A stretch of DNA of 44,428 nucleotides from positions 1 through 44,428 of the forward strand of contig JAGXFT010000059.1 in NCBI GenBank assembly GCA_024637135.1, given 5' to 3'. Of this stretch, positions 6,466 through 15,466 are shown in pieces. Positions within the stretch are counted from its first letter, which is position 1, and each line of letters begins with the position of its first letter. The notes under the pieces are model-generated. The model was not told where the DNA came from and ran no database searches. It was given only the letters and a program-made list of their open reading frames with translations. The position numbers and the translations under genes were made by a program. The DNA comes from Nitriliruptorales bacterium. Lineage in GTDB: Bacteria > Actinomycetota > Nitriliruptoria > Nitriliruptorales > Nitriliruptoraceae.

Positions 6466-8900
6466 GGTCGCCGGCCTGGGCGTTCACCCGCAACCTGGTG
6501 TGGTCGACCGATGGCCACGTGTGGGCGGTCTGGCAGGTCCCCACGGCGCCGTACCTGTATCAGTCCACGGACCGCAAGCTGCGCACCCACGCAGCCATCC
6601 GGTCGGCGCTGACGGCGCTTACAACCCCCGCACTGTGGTTGTCGGTATGCCATGACACCACCATCGCCGACCTCACGGCCGCAACCACGACCGGGGTGGA
6701 TGCCGACTCGACGAGCCGCATCGCCGACCAACTGGAAAGCCTGCAAGGCGGCACCCCGCGACTGTTTGCCCGCCGGACCTATCTGGCGATCCAACTGCCC
6801 GCGGTGCAGACGACCTGGCAGGCGCTGCGGTCACGTGCCTCCCGTGAACTGACCCGCGTCACCGGGCTGGCGACGTTGCCTCCTGACGCGGACCTGGTCG
6901 CGGCCCATCTGCGTCAGGCCAACCGGCTGACCGCGAAGATGTCGTCGATGCCGGGGATGGTGGCGGTGCCGCCGGCGGAACTGCAGTGGCTGTATGCCCG
7001 GCTGCTGGCCCGGTCGATCGCCCCACCGGCCCTGCCCGGGCGCGACGTCGACGTCAACCGGCCGGCCGCCGCACCGACCTTCGACGCCGTCGTGCACGAA
7101 GGCGGAACCAACACCGACCAGGACCGGCCCGACCACCGCCGCTACGTGCGGGTGTCGACGGTGGACGGCGTGGCCTACCAGACGGTGCTGGCGATCGCCG
7201 ACTTGCCGTCGTCGTGGGAGTTCCCGGGCGGACTGGGCGAGTGGTTCGCGGCGGTGGACGCCGCGCCCTGGCCGGTGGACTGGGCCGCCTGGATCAGGCC
7301 GATCCCCAACGCCCGAGCACGCGATGCGACCAAACGCCAGGCCCGTGAACTCACCAACCAGGTCGATGAGTATGACGGCGAACCGGCTGGCCCACCCGCC
7401 AGCCTGGCCGAGGCCGCGGCCGCAGTCGCAGCCGAACAGGCCGAACTCGAGGCCGCCCCGGCTACCCCGGAGCTCAAGACCACGATGCTGATCTCGGTGT
7501 CGGGCGCGACGCTGCTCGAGCTGGAAGACCAGGCCCAGCAACTGGCCGGGCTGTTCGAGGGCTCGGAGTATCTGCTGCCGCGCCCCACCGGATGCCAGAC
7601 CGATCTGCTGGCCGCGATGTTGCCCGGCGGGCGGATCCCGACCGCGTGCCGCGACTACCTCCAACATCTGCTGCCACGCGATCTTGCGTCGTCGATCCCG
7701 ACCAACAGCGGCCATGCCGGTGACGCCCACGGGATGCTGCTGGGCGTCAACGTCGACGCGCCTGGCACCCCGGTGCTGTTTGACCCGGCGGCCGGGCCGG
7801 CATCGCGCCGATCCGGGTCCCTGGCAGTGTTCGGCGCACTCGGCGCCGGCAAGTCCTACCTCATCAAGCGGTGCGCGCACGCCACGGTTGACCGCCACGG
7901 CCGCGTGATCGTGGTCGACCCGACCGAGGCCGGCGAGTACGCCGCCCTGGCGTCGGTGATGCCGGGCCGGTCCCAGGTCATCTCCCTGGACGCCGATACC
8001 GACGCCTGCCTGGACCCGCTGGTGGTGTTTGACCGGCGCGACGACAAGGTGCGCTACGCCGTCGGATTCCTGTCCCAGCTGGTCGGGGCCGCACCACTGT
8101 CCCCGGCCGGAATCACCCTGTCCGAGGCGGTCGCGGCGGTCGTTGACCGGAACGGCCGGCTGGTCGATGTCGTCGACGAACTCGACGACACCGACGGCCG
8201 CGACGTGGTCGACCTGGCCCGCACCCTGCGATACCTGGTGGACGAGCCGATGGCCCGGGTGGCCTTCGGGACCGCCCCACCCTTGGAACTGTCGGCCGAC
8301 TACATCGTGTTGCGCACACCGAGGCTGAGCCTGCCTGACCGTGACCAGCTGGACCGCCCTGACGCCGCCAACCAGCTCCTGCCTGAACAGCTGGTGTCCC
8401 AGGCGCTGCTGTACCTGGTCGCCGCGGTGGCACGGCAGGTCACCTTCCGCGACGCCCGGTTCGCCGTGGCGCTGTTCGACGAGGCATGGTCGCTGACCCG
8501 CACGGCCGCGGGCCGGGCGCTGCTGCTTGAAGGCGTCCGGGACGGACGCAAGCACAACGCGGCGGTGTGGCTGTCATCCCAGCACCCCGACGACCTGGGC
8601 GACCCCCGGCTGGCCGACCTGCTCGGGCCCCGGTTCGTGTTCCGCCTGGCTGGTCAGGCCGCCGGCGGCGGCCTGGCCCTGCTCGGGTTGGAAGACGCCC
8701 CGCAGTGGCGAGACCTGGTCACCACCGACGACGTCGACGGGTTGCCGTCGGGCACGTGCATGTTCCGCGACCTCGACGGCCGTGTGGTCCGCGTCGCCAT
8801 CGCCCCGGCCGCGTCAGCCGCCCTTGAAGACGCCTTCGACACCAACCCGGCCGACATCTCGACCGACACCACCACTGGACGTCACCGGCAGGCCGCGTGA
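6462..8900 (+). CDS. VirB4-family conjugation ATPase
   Basis: An 812-residue ATPase that would power assembly and substrate transfer of the type IV secretion system at the inner face of the membrane. The Walker A motif GALGAGKS is at about residues 458-465, and the Walker B motif VALFDEAW places D673-E674. The N-terminal 400 residues form the family's membrane- and partner-contact domain. After Walker B, WLSSQHPDDLGDPRL and FRLAGQ match the conserved C-terminal motifs. The ATG at 6462 gives an ATGA overlap with the previous stop; an upstream in-frame ATG at 6441 is less likely. Full length for the family, with no disruption. Confidence 0.93.
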   Translation: MRSPAWAFTRNLVWSTDGHVWAVWQVPTAPYLYQSTDRKLRTHAAIRSALTALTTPALWLSVCHDTTIADLTAATTTGVDADSTSRIADQLESLQGGTPRLFARRTYLAIQLPAVQTTWQALRSRASRELTRVTGLATLPPDADLVAAHLRQANRLTAKMSSMPGMVAVPPAELQWLYARLLARSIAPPALPGRDVDVNRPAAAPTFDAVVHEGGTNTDQDRPDHRRYVRVSTVDGVAYQTVLAIADLPSSWEFPGGLGEWFAAVDAAPWPVDWAAWIRPIPNARARDATKRQARELTNQVDEYDGEPAGPPASLAEAAAAVAAEQAELEAAPATPELKTTMLISVSGATLLELEDQAQQLAGLFEGSEYLLPRPTGCQTDLLAAMLPGGRIPTACRDYLQHLLPRDLASSIPTNSGHAGDAHGMLLGVNVDAPGTPVLFDPAAGPASRRSGSLAVFGALGAGKSYLIKRCAHATVDRHGRVIVVDPTEAGEYAALASVMPGRSQVISLDADTDACLDPLVVFDRRDDKVRYAVGFLSQLVGAAPLSPAGITLSEAVAAVVDRNGRLVDVVDELDDTDGRDVVDLARTLRYLVDEPMARVAFGTAPPLELSADYIVLRTPRLSLPDRDQLDRPDAANQLLPEQLVSQALLYLVAAVARQVTFRDARFAVALFDEAWSLTRTAAGRALLLEGVRDGRKHNAAVWLSSQHPDDLGDPRLADLLGPRFVFRLAGQAAGGGLALLGLEDAPQWRDLVTTDDVDGLPSGTCMFRDLDGRVVRVAIAPAASAALEDAFDTNPADISTDTTTGRHRQAA

Positions 8901-10471
8901 TGTCGCGCCGCACCGTCCGCTTGATCGCCACAACCGCCCTGACGGTCCTGGCGTGGTCGCTGCTGACGATCGGGCCTGCCGCCGCCCAGCCTGTCGACGA
9001 GGCCGACAGTTGGACCGGAGTGTCCGGCTTCGACGTCGCCGGCTACGACATCGGCTACGACACCGGTTCCTGGAACGACGTCACCCCGAAGCTGCTGGGG
9101 CCGATCATCCAACTGCCCCACGACTGGACCAAGTCCCTGACCGAATCAGCGGTCGCGGTGGTCGAATGGGCGTTTGATGCCCGGCTGGCCTCCGGCCTGT
9201 CCGACTGGGTCCAACAGCTCGCGACGCGGTTCCATGCCGATCTGTTCGACGGCGACGTGTCGGGCTACGACATCGCGCTGCTCTTGGCGGCCGTTGTTTC
9301 AGGATGGGCCGCACTGCGAGGGCGCACCACCCAAGCCGCCGGCGACCTCGCCGTCACCTACCTGGTGCTGGTCGCCTACCTGGGTGGGATCGCGCTGGTC
9401 CCGGGCGGGTTCGCACGGCTGGTCGACGGCATGGGCGACCTGGCCAACAACGTGTCGGTCGCGGTCGTCGTGGTGACGTTGGGCACCACCGCCGACGACC
9501 TTGACGGGTGCGGCGCAGACGGTGGCGACGGCACCGTCGATGTGTCGTGTCCGCTGCGGCAGGCCTACCGCGACACCTTCATCGCCACCCCGTATGACCT
9601 GTTGAACTGGGGGCGGACCCTGGGGGATGCGTCCAATCCCGACAACCCGACGCCTGCCTGCGCCAGAGCCCGAGATGAGGCCGTCGCATCCGGCCCCCAC
9701 GGTGGCGGCGACGAACCACGCAACCTGATGCGAGCCGCGGGCTGTGAGGCAGAGGCGGACTACCAGGCCGTTCCGTCGGGAGACCGGGTCATCCGCTCGT
9801 GGACCATGGCCGGGCTGGCCACCGTGGTCCTGGTGGTCACGATCCTGATCGCGCTGTGGCTGGTCGTGGTCCAACTGCTGTTGGCGGGGCTGGTGGTGGT
9901 CAGCCCGTTCGTGGCGCTGGCGGCCGCCATCCCCGGCTCGACCCGGTCGTGGCTGTGGGGGTGGCTGGCCGGGATGATCCGGGTCGTGGCGGTCACCGTT
10001 GCCCTGGCGATGGGGTTGGCGCTGTATCTGGCGACCCAGGAGTCCGTACTGGAGATCACCCAGAACGAACCGGTCCTGCTGCAGTCGATGATGCTGCTCG
10101 CCGTCACCCTGGCGTTGCTGTGGGCCCGACGGCGGCTGACCAAGGGCGCATCGGCTGCCGCCAAGGCGACCCAGACCAAGATGGCGTCCAGCCGGGTTGG
10201 GGGCGGCAACGGCATGATGTCGGCCGCGGGCAGCGCCTTCGAGTCCCCGGTCTATCGCGGGCTGCGTCCCAACGCCTATCTGGCCCCACAGACCCGCCGC
10301 ACCATCCGTGACGTCCGCCAAGCGCCTCGCACGGTCAGGCGTGGCGCCCGCACGACGGTGACACGCGTGCGCGCGGTCAAGGCGGCGCCCGGCCGCGCCG
10401 CCAGGGCCGTCCGTGCCGGCGGCAAGAAGATGTCGACCACCGCACGACGGCTCGTCCCGGTCAGGTCCTGA
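8900..10471 (+). CDS. VirB6/TrbL-like polytopic membrane protein
   Basis: A 523-residue protein. A signal-like first helix (LIATTALTVLAWSLLTIGPAAA) is followed by an external segment and about six to seven hydrophobic helices between residues 115 and 430, then a basic cytoplasmic tail rich in Arg/Lys and Ala. This is the VirB6/TrbL-type arrangement that forms the inner-membrane channel of conjugation systems, and its place after VirB4 is typical. ATG at 8900 follows directly on GTG at 8897; either may be used, and both overlap the VirB4 stop. The very basic C-terminus may contact DNA or the coupling protein. Confidence 0.82.
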   Translation: MSRRTVRLIATTALTVLAWSLLTIGPAAAQPVDEADSWTGVSGFDVAGYDIGYDTGSWNDVTPKLLGPIIQLPHDWTKSLTESAVAVVEWAFDARLASGLSDWVQQLATRFHADLFDGDVSGYDIALLLAAVVSGWAALRGRTTQAAGDLAVTYLVLVAYLGGIALVPGGFARLVDGMGDLANNVSVAVVVVTLGTTADDLDGCGADGGDGTVDVSCPLRQAYRDTFIATPYDLLNWGRTLGDASNPDNPTPACARARDEAVASGPHGGGDEPRNLMRAAGCEAEADYQAVPSGDRVIRSWTMAGLATVVLVVTILIALWLVVVQLLLAGLVVVSPFVALAAAIPGSTRSWLWGWLAGMIRVVAVTVALAMGLALYLATQESVLEITQNEPVLLQSMMLLAVTLALLWARRRLTKGASAAAKATQTKMASSRVGGGNGMMSAAGSAFESPVYRGLRPNAYLAPQTRRTIRDVRQAPRTVRRGARTTVTRVRAVKAAPGRAARAVRAGGKKMSTTARRLVPVRS

Positions 10472-10472
10472 C

Positions 10473-11705
10473 ATGGCGACGTCACAGACCCGCGACGCCG
10501 CCGCCGGGCTGGCACGCCGCGCCGCGGTCGGGGCGGTCCGACGCCACCCGGCCGTGCTCGCCGAGGTCCTGGTTGTGGCTGTGGTCGTGCTGATCGTCGG
10601 CGCGGTGGCCGTGGCCACCGTCGCGGCGGTGGCGGGCCGACCCCCGCCGGTCGCCGACACCGCTGCCCGCGACATCCCTGCGGCCGCGGTCGCCGCCTAC
10701 TTCAACGCCTCGCAGATGGCCGACGAACTCGTAGCGGGCTGTTCGGTCCGACCTGCAGTCATCGCCGCGATCGGCAGGGTAGAGACCGGCCACGGCACCT
10801 TCGGCGGAGCGTCGGCGGACGAGGCCGGCACCGTGACGCCACCCATCCTGGGCGTGCGTCTGGACGGCACCGGCCCGGTCGCGGCCATCCCCGACACCGA
10901 CGACGGCCGCCTGGACGGCGACACGGTGTGGGACCGTGCCGTCGGGCCAATGCAGTTCATCCCCGGATCGTGGGAGCGGTTCGGGGTCGACGCCAACGGC
11001 GACGGCAGCGCCGACCCACACAACCTGACTGACGCCGCCGCGGCGGCGGTCGTCCACCTGTGTGGCGCCAACCCGACCGACCTGGACACCGACGAAGCCG
11101 CACTGACGGCCGCGCTCTACGGCTACAACCACTCCGACGTGTACGTGTCGACCGTGCTGGGCCACGTCGCCGCCTACGACGTGCTGTTCGCCGATGGCGC
11201 GACCGTCCTGCCTGATCTTGCGGCCGGCGATCCGGAGACGTTGACGACCCATCCCGGCTACTCGGACTCGGCCCCCGGCCGCCAGGACCTGCTCGACGGC
11301 ATGGTCGACGCGCGCCTGATCGCCGTGCTGGCCATGCTCGCCGATAACGAGGACATCGTCGTCGGCGGCTACAAGACCTGGCACTCCCAGTGCATCGGCG
11401 GCGGCTCCCGCACGGAACGGCCCGACTGCACCGAGTCCCACCACTACTACGGCCGCGGCGCTGACATCATGTCGGTCGGTGGCCGGCCCGTCACCCCGTC
11501 CAACTCCGCCGCGCGGCGCCTGGTCGAGCTGCTGGCAGCCACCGAGTGGCCCGACCCCACGATGCGCCCCGACGACGTCGGATCACCGTGGGGCGACTTC
11601 TCCGGCCTGCCCGGGTTCTTCACCAACGCCGCACACCAGGACCACATCCACCTGGGCATGTGCGGGCAACGATGGACACGTGGACGGTGGGATCCAGGAT
11701 GCTGA
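10473..11705 (+). CDS. Membrane-anchored lytic transglycosylase with C-terminal M15-like peptidase domain
   Basis: A 410-residue cell-wall hydrolase. One transmembrane segment at about residues 28-52 anchors it. An SLT-type lysozyme-like domain follows: AAIGRVETGHG carries the catalytic glutamate, VGPMQFIPGSW is the hallmark second motif, and ALYGYNHSDVYV the third. The C-terminal domain has SHHYYGRGADI and DHIHLG, the zinc-binding pattern of M15/VanY-like D-Ala-D-Ala peptidases. It would open peptidoglycan locally for the transfer channel, like VirB1-type proteins. ATG at 10473 lies one base after the upstream stop; the longer in-frame start at 10413 would overlap that gene and lacks support. 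Confidence 0.88.
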   Translation: MATSQTRDAAAGLARRAAVGAVRRHPAVLAEVLVVAVVVLIVGAVAVATVAAVAGRPPPVADTAARDIPAAAVAAYFNASQMADELVAGCSVRPAVIAAIGRVETGHGTFGGASADEAGTVTPPILGVRLDGTGPVAAIPDTDDGRLDGDTVWDRAVGPMQFIPGSWERFGVDANGDGSADPHNLTDAAAAAVVHLCGANPTDLDTDEAALTAALYGYNHSDVYVSTVLGHVAAYDVLFADGATVLPDLAAGDPETLTTHPGYSDSAPGRQDLLDGMVDARLIAVLAMLADNEDIVVGGYKTWHSQCIGGGSRTERPDCTESHHYYGRGADIMSVGGRPVTPSNSAARRLVELLAATEWPDPTMRPDDVGSPWGDFSGLPGFFTNAAHQDHIHLGMCGQRWTRGRWDPGC

Positions 11706-12583
11706 CCCGCTACAGCCCTGCCCGCCTCGCTGTCCTGGCCGCGGCCGTGGCCATCCCCACGGCCGTGGTCATCCTCGCCGGCGAAACCGTCGACGGGCCG
11801 GCCCCAGCGGCGTCGCCGCCGACCGACGGGGCTCCCGTCGACCGCGCCGACGTCTCGCGGCCACGCAGGCCGACATCACCATCGACCCCAAGCTGGGAAC
11901 GGTCATCGACGTCCAGCCCGGACCGTGCCACGACCTCCCCGCCGGCACCCAGATCCGCGACTGTCTCCACGCCGCCGCCGGCGGGCCCGACCGCCCATCC
12001 CGAACCGCCCGACCCCGACGGCCGGACGCCCACCAGCGGGCTGCAGCAGTTGGCCGCAGCCCGTGTGGTCGCCGATGCCACGGGGGTCGGGCGAGACCGG
12101 TGGCCGGACCTGACCGGACCGGTGTGCTGCACCGACATCACCGTCACCGGAGCGGCCACCACCGACAAGGACCGCATCGCCGCCACGGTCGTTGTCACCT
12201 GGGTCGCCACCGCCTTGAACGGCACCGAGTTGCAGTCCGCGACCACCACCAGATGGGTCCGCCAGGACGGGTCGTGGCACCCGGTGACGCCCACCCCTCG
12301 CGGCGGCGTCGACCCCGGATCGTCGAAGGCTGACACGACGGCTGCCACGCCAGCCACCACCACCCCGTCACCCGCAGCCGCCACGACACCAACCGGCCGT
12401 ACCACCGCGACCACAACGGCCCTGCTCAGAAGCGGTTTGGTGGCAGTCAGCGCGGATGACAACCGTCATACCCCCCTCAAACCTTCGTGTGAGGATCGCC
12501 CTACTTACGTGAGGTGGGGGTATGACCAGATCAAGAGCGCCGAAGGCGCACCCAAGAGCACTTGCCGTTGGAGGCCCACATGA
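11699..12583 (+). CDS. Hypothetical exported/anchored protein of transfer operon
   Basis: A 294-residue protein with an N-terminal hydrophobic segment at about residues 8-25 (LAVLAAAVAIPTAVVILAG) that could be an anchor or signal, then a long Ser/Thr/Pro-rich low-complexity stretch and a compact domain at about residues 110-200 (DITVTGAATTDKDRIAATVVVTWVAT) that looks like a small beta-rich fold. The last 50 residues read poorly as protein and cover a strong DNA dyad at 12465-12526, so the native end may lie earlier or a frameshift may have extended the frame. ATG at 11699 overlaps the previous gene by seven bases. Function unknown. Confidence 0.6.
   Translation: MLTRYSPARLAVLAAAVAIPTAVVILAGETVDGPAPAASPPTDGAPVDRADVSRPRRPTSPSTPSWERSSTSSPDRATTSPPAPRSATVSTPPPAGPTAHPEPPDPDGRTPTSGLQQLAAARVVADATGVGRDRWPDLTGPVCCTDITVTGAATTDKDRIAATVVVTWVATALNGTELQSATTTRWVRQDGSWHPVTPTPRGGVDPGSSKADTTAATPATTTPSPAAATTPTGRTTATTTALLRSGLVAVSADDNRHTPLKPSCEDRPTYVRWGYDQIKSAEGAPKSTCRWRPT
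12465..12526. repeat. Nested inverted repeat inside the transfer operon
   Basis: GTCATACCCCC at 12465-12475 pairs with its exact reverse complement GGGGGTATGAC at 12516-12526. Within the 40-base interior, CCTCA (12475-12479) can also pair with TGAGG at 12490-12494 or at 12510-12514. The dyad lies over the low-quality end of the preceding frame and 54 bases before the next ATG. Candidate attenuator, operator or transfer-origin-like element. Confidence 0.6.
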
Positions 12584-13239
12584 CGATGCGAAGCATCCCT
12601 GTCGCCGTTGCAGTAGCAACTGCCCTCATCGGCCTCCTCATCGGTCTGCTGATGCGACGTGCCAAGGGCACCGCCGATGGACGGGTGGAACTCGCGGTCG
12701 TGCCGACGTCCGGGTTTGATCCGTCGATCGAGGAGATCATCCGCTACGCGGCTCACCTGGTGAGGACCCGCCGGCTCCGGGACATGGTCAGTGGCCGCCG
12801 TGGCCGGACCGTTCGGTTGTCGCTGCGCAGCGTGGGGGAAGGCCAACTGGTCCAGACGATCGATGTCGCCGAGTCCGCTGCCGCGATGGTGCGTCGCCAT
12901 CCGCTGGACGGCGTGGAGATGATCACGCTCGCCGAGCTCGACCGCAGGATCGCCGGGGTGGTCGGGGCCGACTCGAGCCAGCCCGCCGGGGCGTCGGAGT
13001 CCAGTCCCGAGCCGTCGGCCGGCGCGGCCGACGGGCAGCGGCGCGAGGTCGATCCGTCCAGGGCCGACGCAGCCGTCGAGACCCCGGCACCGGCGGCGAC
13101 GGCCGCGGCGTCAGGTGGGCGCCATCTTCGACGGGTTGCCGTTGCCGTTGCAACCGTCCAGGATGAGGCCGATCCCGACGTCGACCCCCCGGTGGTGTGG
13201 CCATCGATCCACGGCGACGAGAGGCACCCAGATGGGTGA
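12580..13239 (+). CDS. Membrane-anchored protein upstream of coupling ATPase
   Basis: A 219-residue protein with one N-terminal transmembrane segment (residues 6-24, PVAVAVATALIGLLIGLL), a folded domain to about residue 130 that includes FDPSIEEIIRYAAHLVRTRR and VEMITLAELDRRIAGVV, and a Pro/Ala/Glu-rich tail. The ATG at 12580 overlaps the previous stop as ATGA, and the end overlaps TraG by eight bases. In some related systems an anchor domain of this kind may be joined to the coupling ATPase; here it is a separate gene. That makes an accessory subunit of the coupling complex a reasonable inference. Confidence 0.65.
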   Translation: MTMRSIPVAVAVATALIGLLIGLLMRRAKGTADGRVELAVVPTSGFDPSIEEIIRYAAHLVRTRRLRDMVSGRRGRTVRLSLRSVGEGQLVQTIDVAESAAAMVRRHPLDGVEMITLAELDRRIAGVVGADSSQPAGASESSPEPSAGAADGQRREVDPSRADAAVETPAPAATAAASGGRHLRRVAVAVATVQDEADPDVDPPVVWPSIHGDERHPDG

Positions 13240-15466
13240 GGTCGCCCGCGCCGAACTGGTCCCCGCACGGCCCGATGTCTGGCCGTTCCGAGACGTGCCG
13301 CTGACCCCAGATCCGATGCAGGCCTTCGCGGCGGTGTTCGCGGGCGTGCGCCCTGACCTGGGCGACGAGGTCCACGTCGCAATCGACCTGCTCCCAATGG
13401 GCCGGACCCAGATGGCCCGTCGCCGCCGCAAGTTGGCCCGCGACCTTGACCGGCAGGGGGCCACACGACCCCCGGGGAGTGGGATGTGGTGGGGCCAGGC
13501 ACTGTCGGGAGGTGGGGGGAGTGGGATGTCTTGGGGTCAAGCCCTGTCCGGGGGGGCGCTCAGCAACACCAGCCGCTCCTCGAACACGGGTCGGCCCCGC
13601 GATCAGGTCGGCGCGATGGAGCGGCTCGAGCAACGTGACCGGGACCGCAGCCTGGCGTCCACACTCACAGACCAGACCCCCCATTTCCAGACCCAGATTC
13701 TGCTGCGGGCCCGCTCGGACGTCGCCGGTCGCCCACCGGTCCTGGTCCGTAGTCTGGTCGCATGTTTCGAGGCCTGGGCCGGAGAAAACTGGTGGCGCGT
13801 CGACGGGACACGACTGGGCCCGTGGTTCCTCGGGTCCGACGTGTGGTGGCGACGTCGCCACTTCGACGTCCGCCTCGACCACCTGCGCTGGGCCAGCGGC
13901 GTCCCCACGGTGGTGTCGGCCGCCACCCTGGCGGGACTGCTTGTGCCGCCAACCACGCACTGTCCCAGCCCCAATGTGATCCGTTCCGGGGGTGTGGTCC
14001 CACCCCCTCCCCGGTCGCTCCCGGAGTTCACCGGTCAGGCTGACCTGCTCCCCTGGGGCGAAGTCACCTACGACGACGAGACCCGCATCGTGGGCGCCCG
14101 CCTGGCGGAAACCTACTTCACTGCATCTCATGGCAGGTCGCGGTTCGGGAAGACCGAGTCTGCGCTGGTGCGCTTTGTTCACGTCGCCCGGGCCGGGCAT
14201 GGCTGTCTGTTCCTGGATCCGCACGCCGACGCCCTGACCCGGGTCAAGCCATACCTGGCCGACCAGTCCGACCGCATCATCGAACTGTCCATCGCGCGGG
14301 GGACCGGCGGCGGCCGCCAGGTCGGATGGAACCCGTTCGCGACCGCAGGTCAGCCCTCGGACAGCATGGAGGATCAGGGTGCCGCGATCGTTGACTCGAT
14401 CGCGGCGGCGATGAAGTGGGGGGCCATCAACAACCGGGCACTGTCGATCACTCAGATGGCGACCCAGAGCCTGCTGGAGCTGTCCCAGCAGCTGCCGGCC
14501 GACACCGCCCCGACCATCTTCCAGCTCGCCACGATGCTGTCGGACGAGGACTGGCGCAACGAGATCCTGCCGGCCCTGTCGCCGGCGCTGCAGTCCTACT
14601 GGATCAACCGGTTCCCCAAACTCGGTGGCGAAGCGTTCACCCCGATCACCAACGTCGTCGACCGGCTGCGACAGTCACCATCGATCGCCGCACTGCTGGG
14701 CCAGTCCCAGTCGACGTACTCGCTCCGTGACGCCATGGACCGCCGCCAGATCGTGCTCGTCCGCCTGCGCGGGACAAGCCAGATCGACAAGCTCATCGCC
14801 TCGTTCGTCACCTACGACCTCCTCCGAGCCACCCTGTCGCGATGGGACCTCGACCCGGCCCGACGGTGGCCGATGCACGTCTTCCTCGACGAGGTGCAGT
14901 CCTACGACTCCGCCGCGGGTGGCCTGTTGGCGTCAGCGCTCGAAGAGGGCGGCAAGTTCGGACTCAGGATGCATCTGCTCAACCAGCAGCCCACCCGCCT
15001 GGCCCCCGACACCCTGGCGGCCGTTCTCACCAACCGTTCCCACCTGGCATCGACCAACGTCGGCTACGACTCCGCGCGGCTGTTGTCGCGAGAGTGGGGC
15101 GGTGACGTGACCCCCGAGACCATCATGCAGCTCGACAAGTACGAGTTCATCGGCCAACTCACCGACCGCGGCCACCTCACCACTCCGTTCCGGATGCGGG
15201 GCCTGTCGCTGGATGCCACCTACGACCCGCCACCAGAGGGTGCGCAGGTCGACGAGCTCGAAGACGCCATCGATCGCAACTCCGGCCGACGACCCATCCG
15301 CGAGGTCCTGGACGAACTTGCCACCCTCGACGACCGCATCGTCGAACACCTCCACTCGCCCGCCACCGTCGTTCCCATCGACCAGCCCCGCGAGCCGGTC
15401 GCACCTCGTGGGCCCTACCGCGAGGATCGCGTTCGCACCAGCTACAGCTACGGAGATGACCAGTGA
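13232..15466 (+). CDS. TraG/VirD4-family type IV coupling ATPase
   Basis: A 744-residue ATPase that would recruit the DNA substrate and pump it into the secretion channel. Walker A is GRSRFGKT (about residues 301-308), and Walker B is VFLDEVQ with D553-E554. The C-terminal part has HLLNQQPTRLAP and NRSHLASTNVG, motifs of the TraG/TraD recognition region. No transmembrane helices are evident, so anchoring is probably supplied by the preceding gene. Residues 82-108 hold a tandem 13-residue repeat. The ATG at 13232 is chosen because it begins where sense-like sequence starts and overlaps the upstream gene by eight bases; the longer in-frame start at 13115 would run through that gene. Confidence 0.9.
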   Translation: MGEVARAELVPARPDVWPFRDVPLTPDPMQAFAAVFAGVRPDLGDEVHVAIDLLPMGRTQMARRRRKLARDLDRQGATRPPGSGMWWGQALSGGGGSGMSWGQALSGGALSNTSRSSNTGRPRDQVGAMERLEQRDRDRSLASTLTDQTPHFQTQILLRARSDVAGRPPVLVRSLVACFEAWAGENWWRVDGTRLGPWFLGSDVWWRRRHFDVRLDHLRWASGVPTVVSAATLAGLLVPPTTHCPSPNVIRSGGVVPPPPRSLPEFTGQADLLPWGEVTYDDETRIVGARLAETYFTASHGRSRFGKTESALVRFVHVARAGHGCLFLDPHADALTRVKPYLADQSDRIIELSIARGTGGGRQVGWNPFATAGQPSDSMEDQGAAIVDSIAAAMKWGAINNRALSITQMATQSLLELSQQLPADTAPTIFQLATMLSDEDWRNEILPALSPALQSYWINRFPKLGGEAFTPITNVVDRLRQSPSIAALLGQSQSTYSLRDAMDRRQIVLVRLRGTSQIDKLIASFVTYDLLRATLSRWDLDPARRWPMHVFLDEVQSYDSAAGGLLASALEEGGKFGLRMHLLNQQPTRLAPDTLAAVLTNRSHLASTNVGYDSARLLSREWGGDVTPETIMQLDKYEFIGQLTDRGHLTTPFRMRGLSLDATYDPPPEGAQVDELEDAIDRNSGRRPIREVLDELATLDDRIVEHLHSPATVVPIDQPREPVAPRGPYREDRVRTSYSYGDDQ
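13475..13555 (+). repeat. Tandem 42-bp coding repeat in the coupling ATPase
   Basis: Two adjacent copies encode GSGMxWGQALSGG (residues 82-94 and 96-108; x is W or S), joined by one glycine. The copies differ at several third and second positions, so the duplication is not recent, but the peptide is almost unchanged. The segment is Gly/Trp-rich and lies in the linker between the N-terminal region and the ATPase domain. Confidence 0.8.

Noticed and set aside
6831-8555. 574-codon minus-strand frame
   Set aside because: Antisense shadow of the VirB4 gene; composition is typical of complementary high-GC frames.
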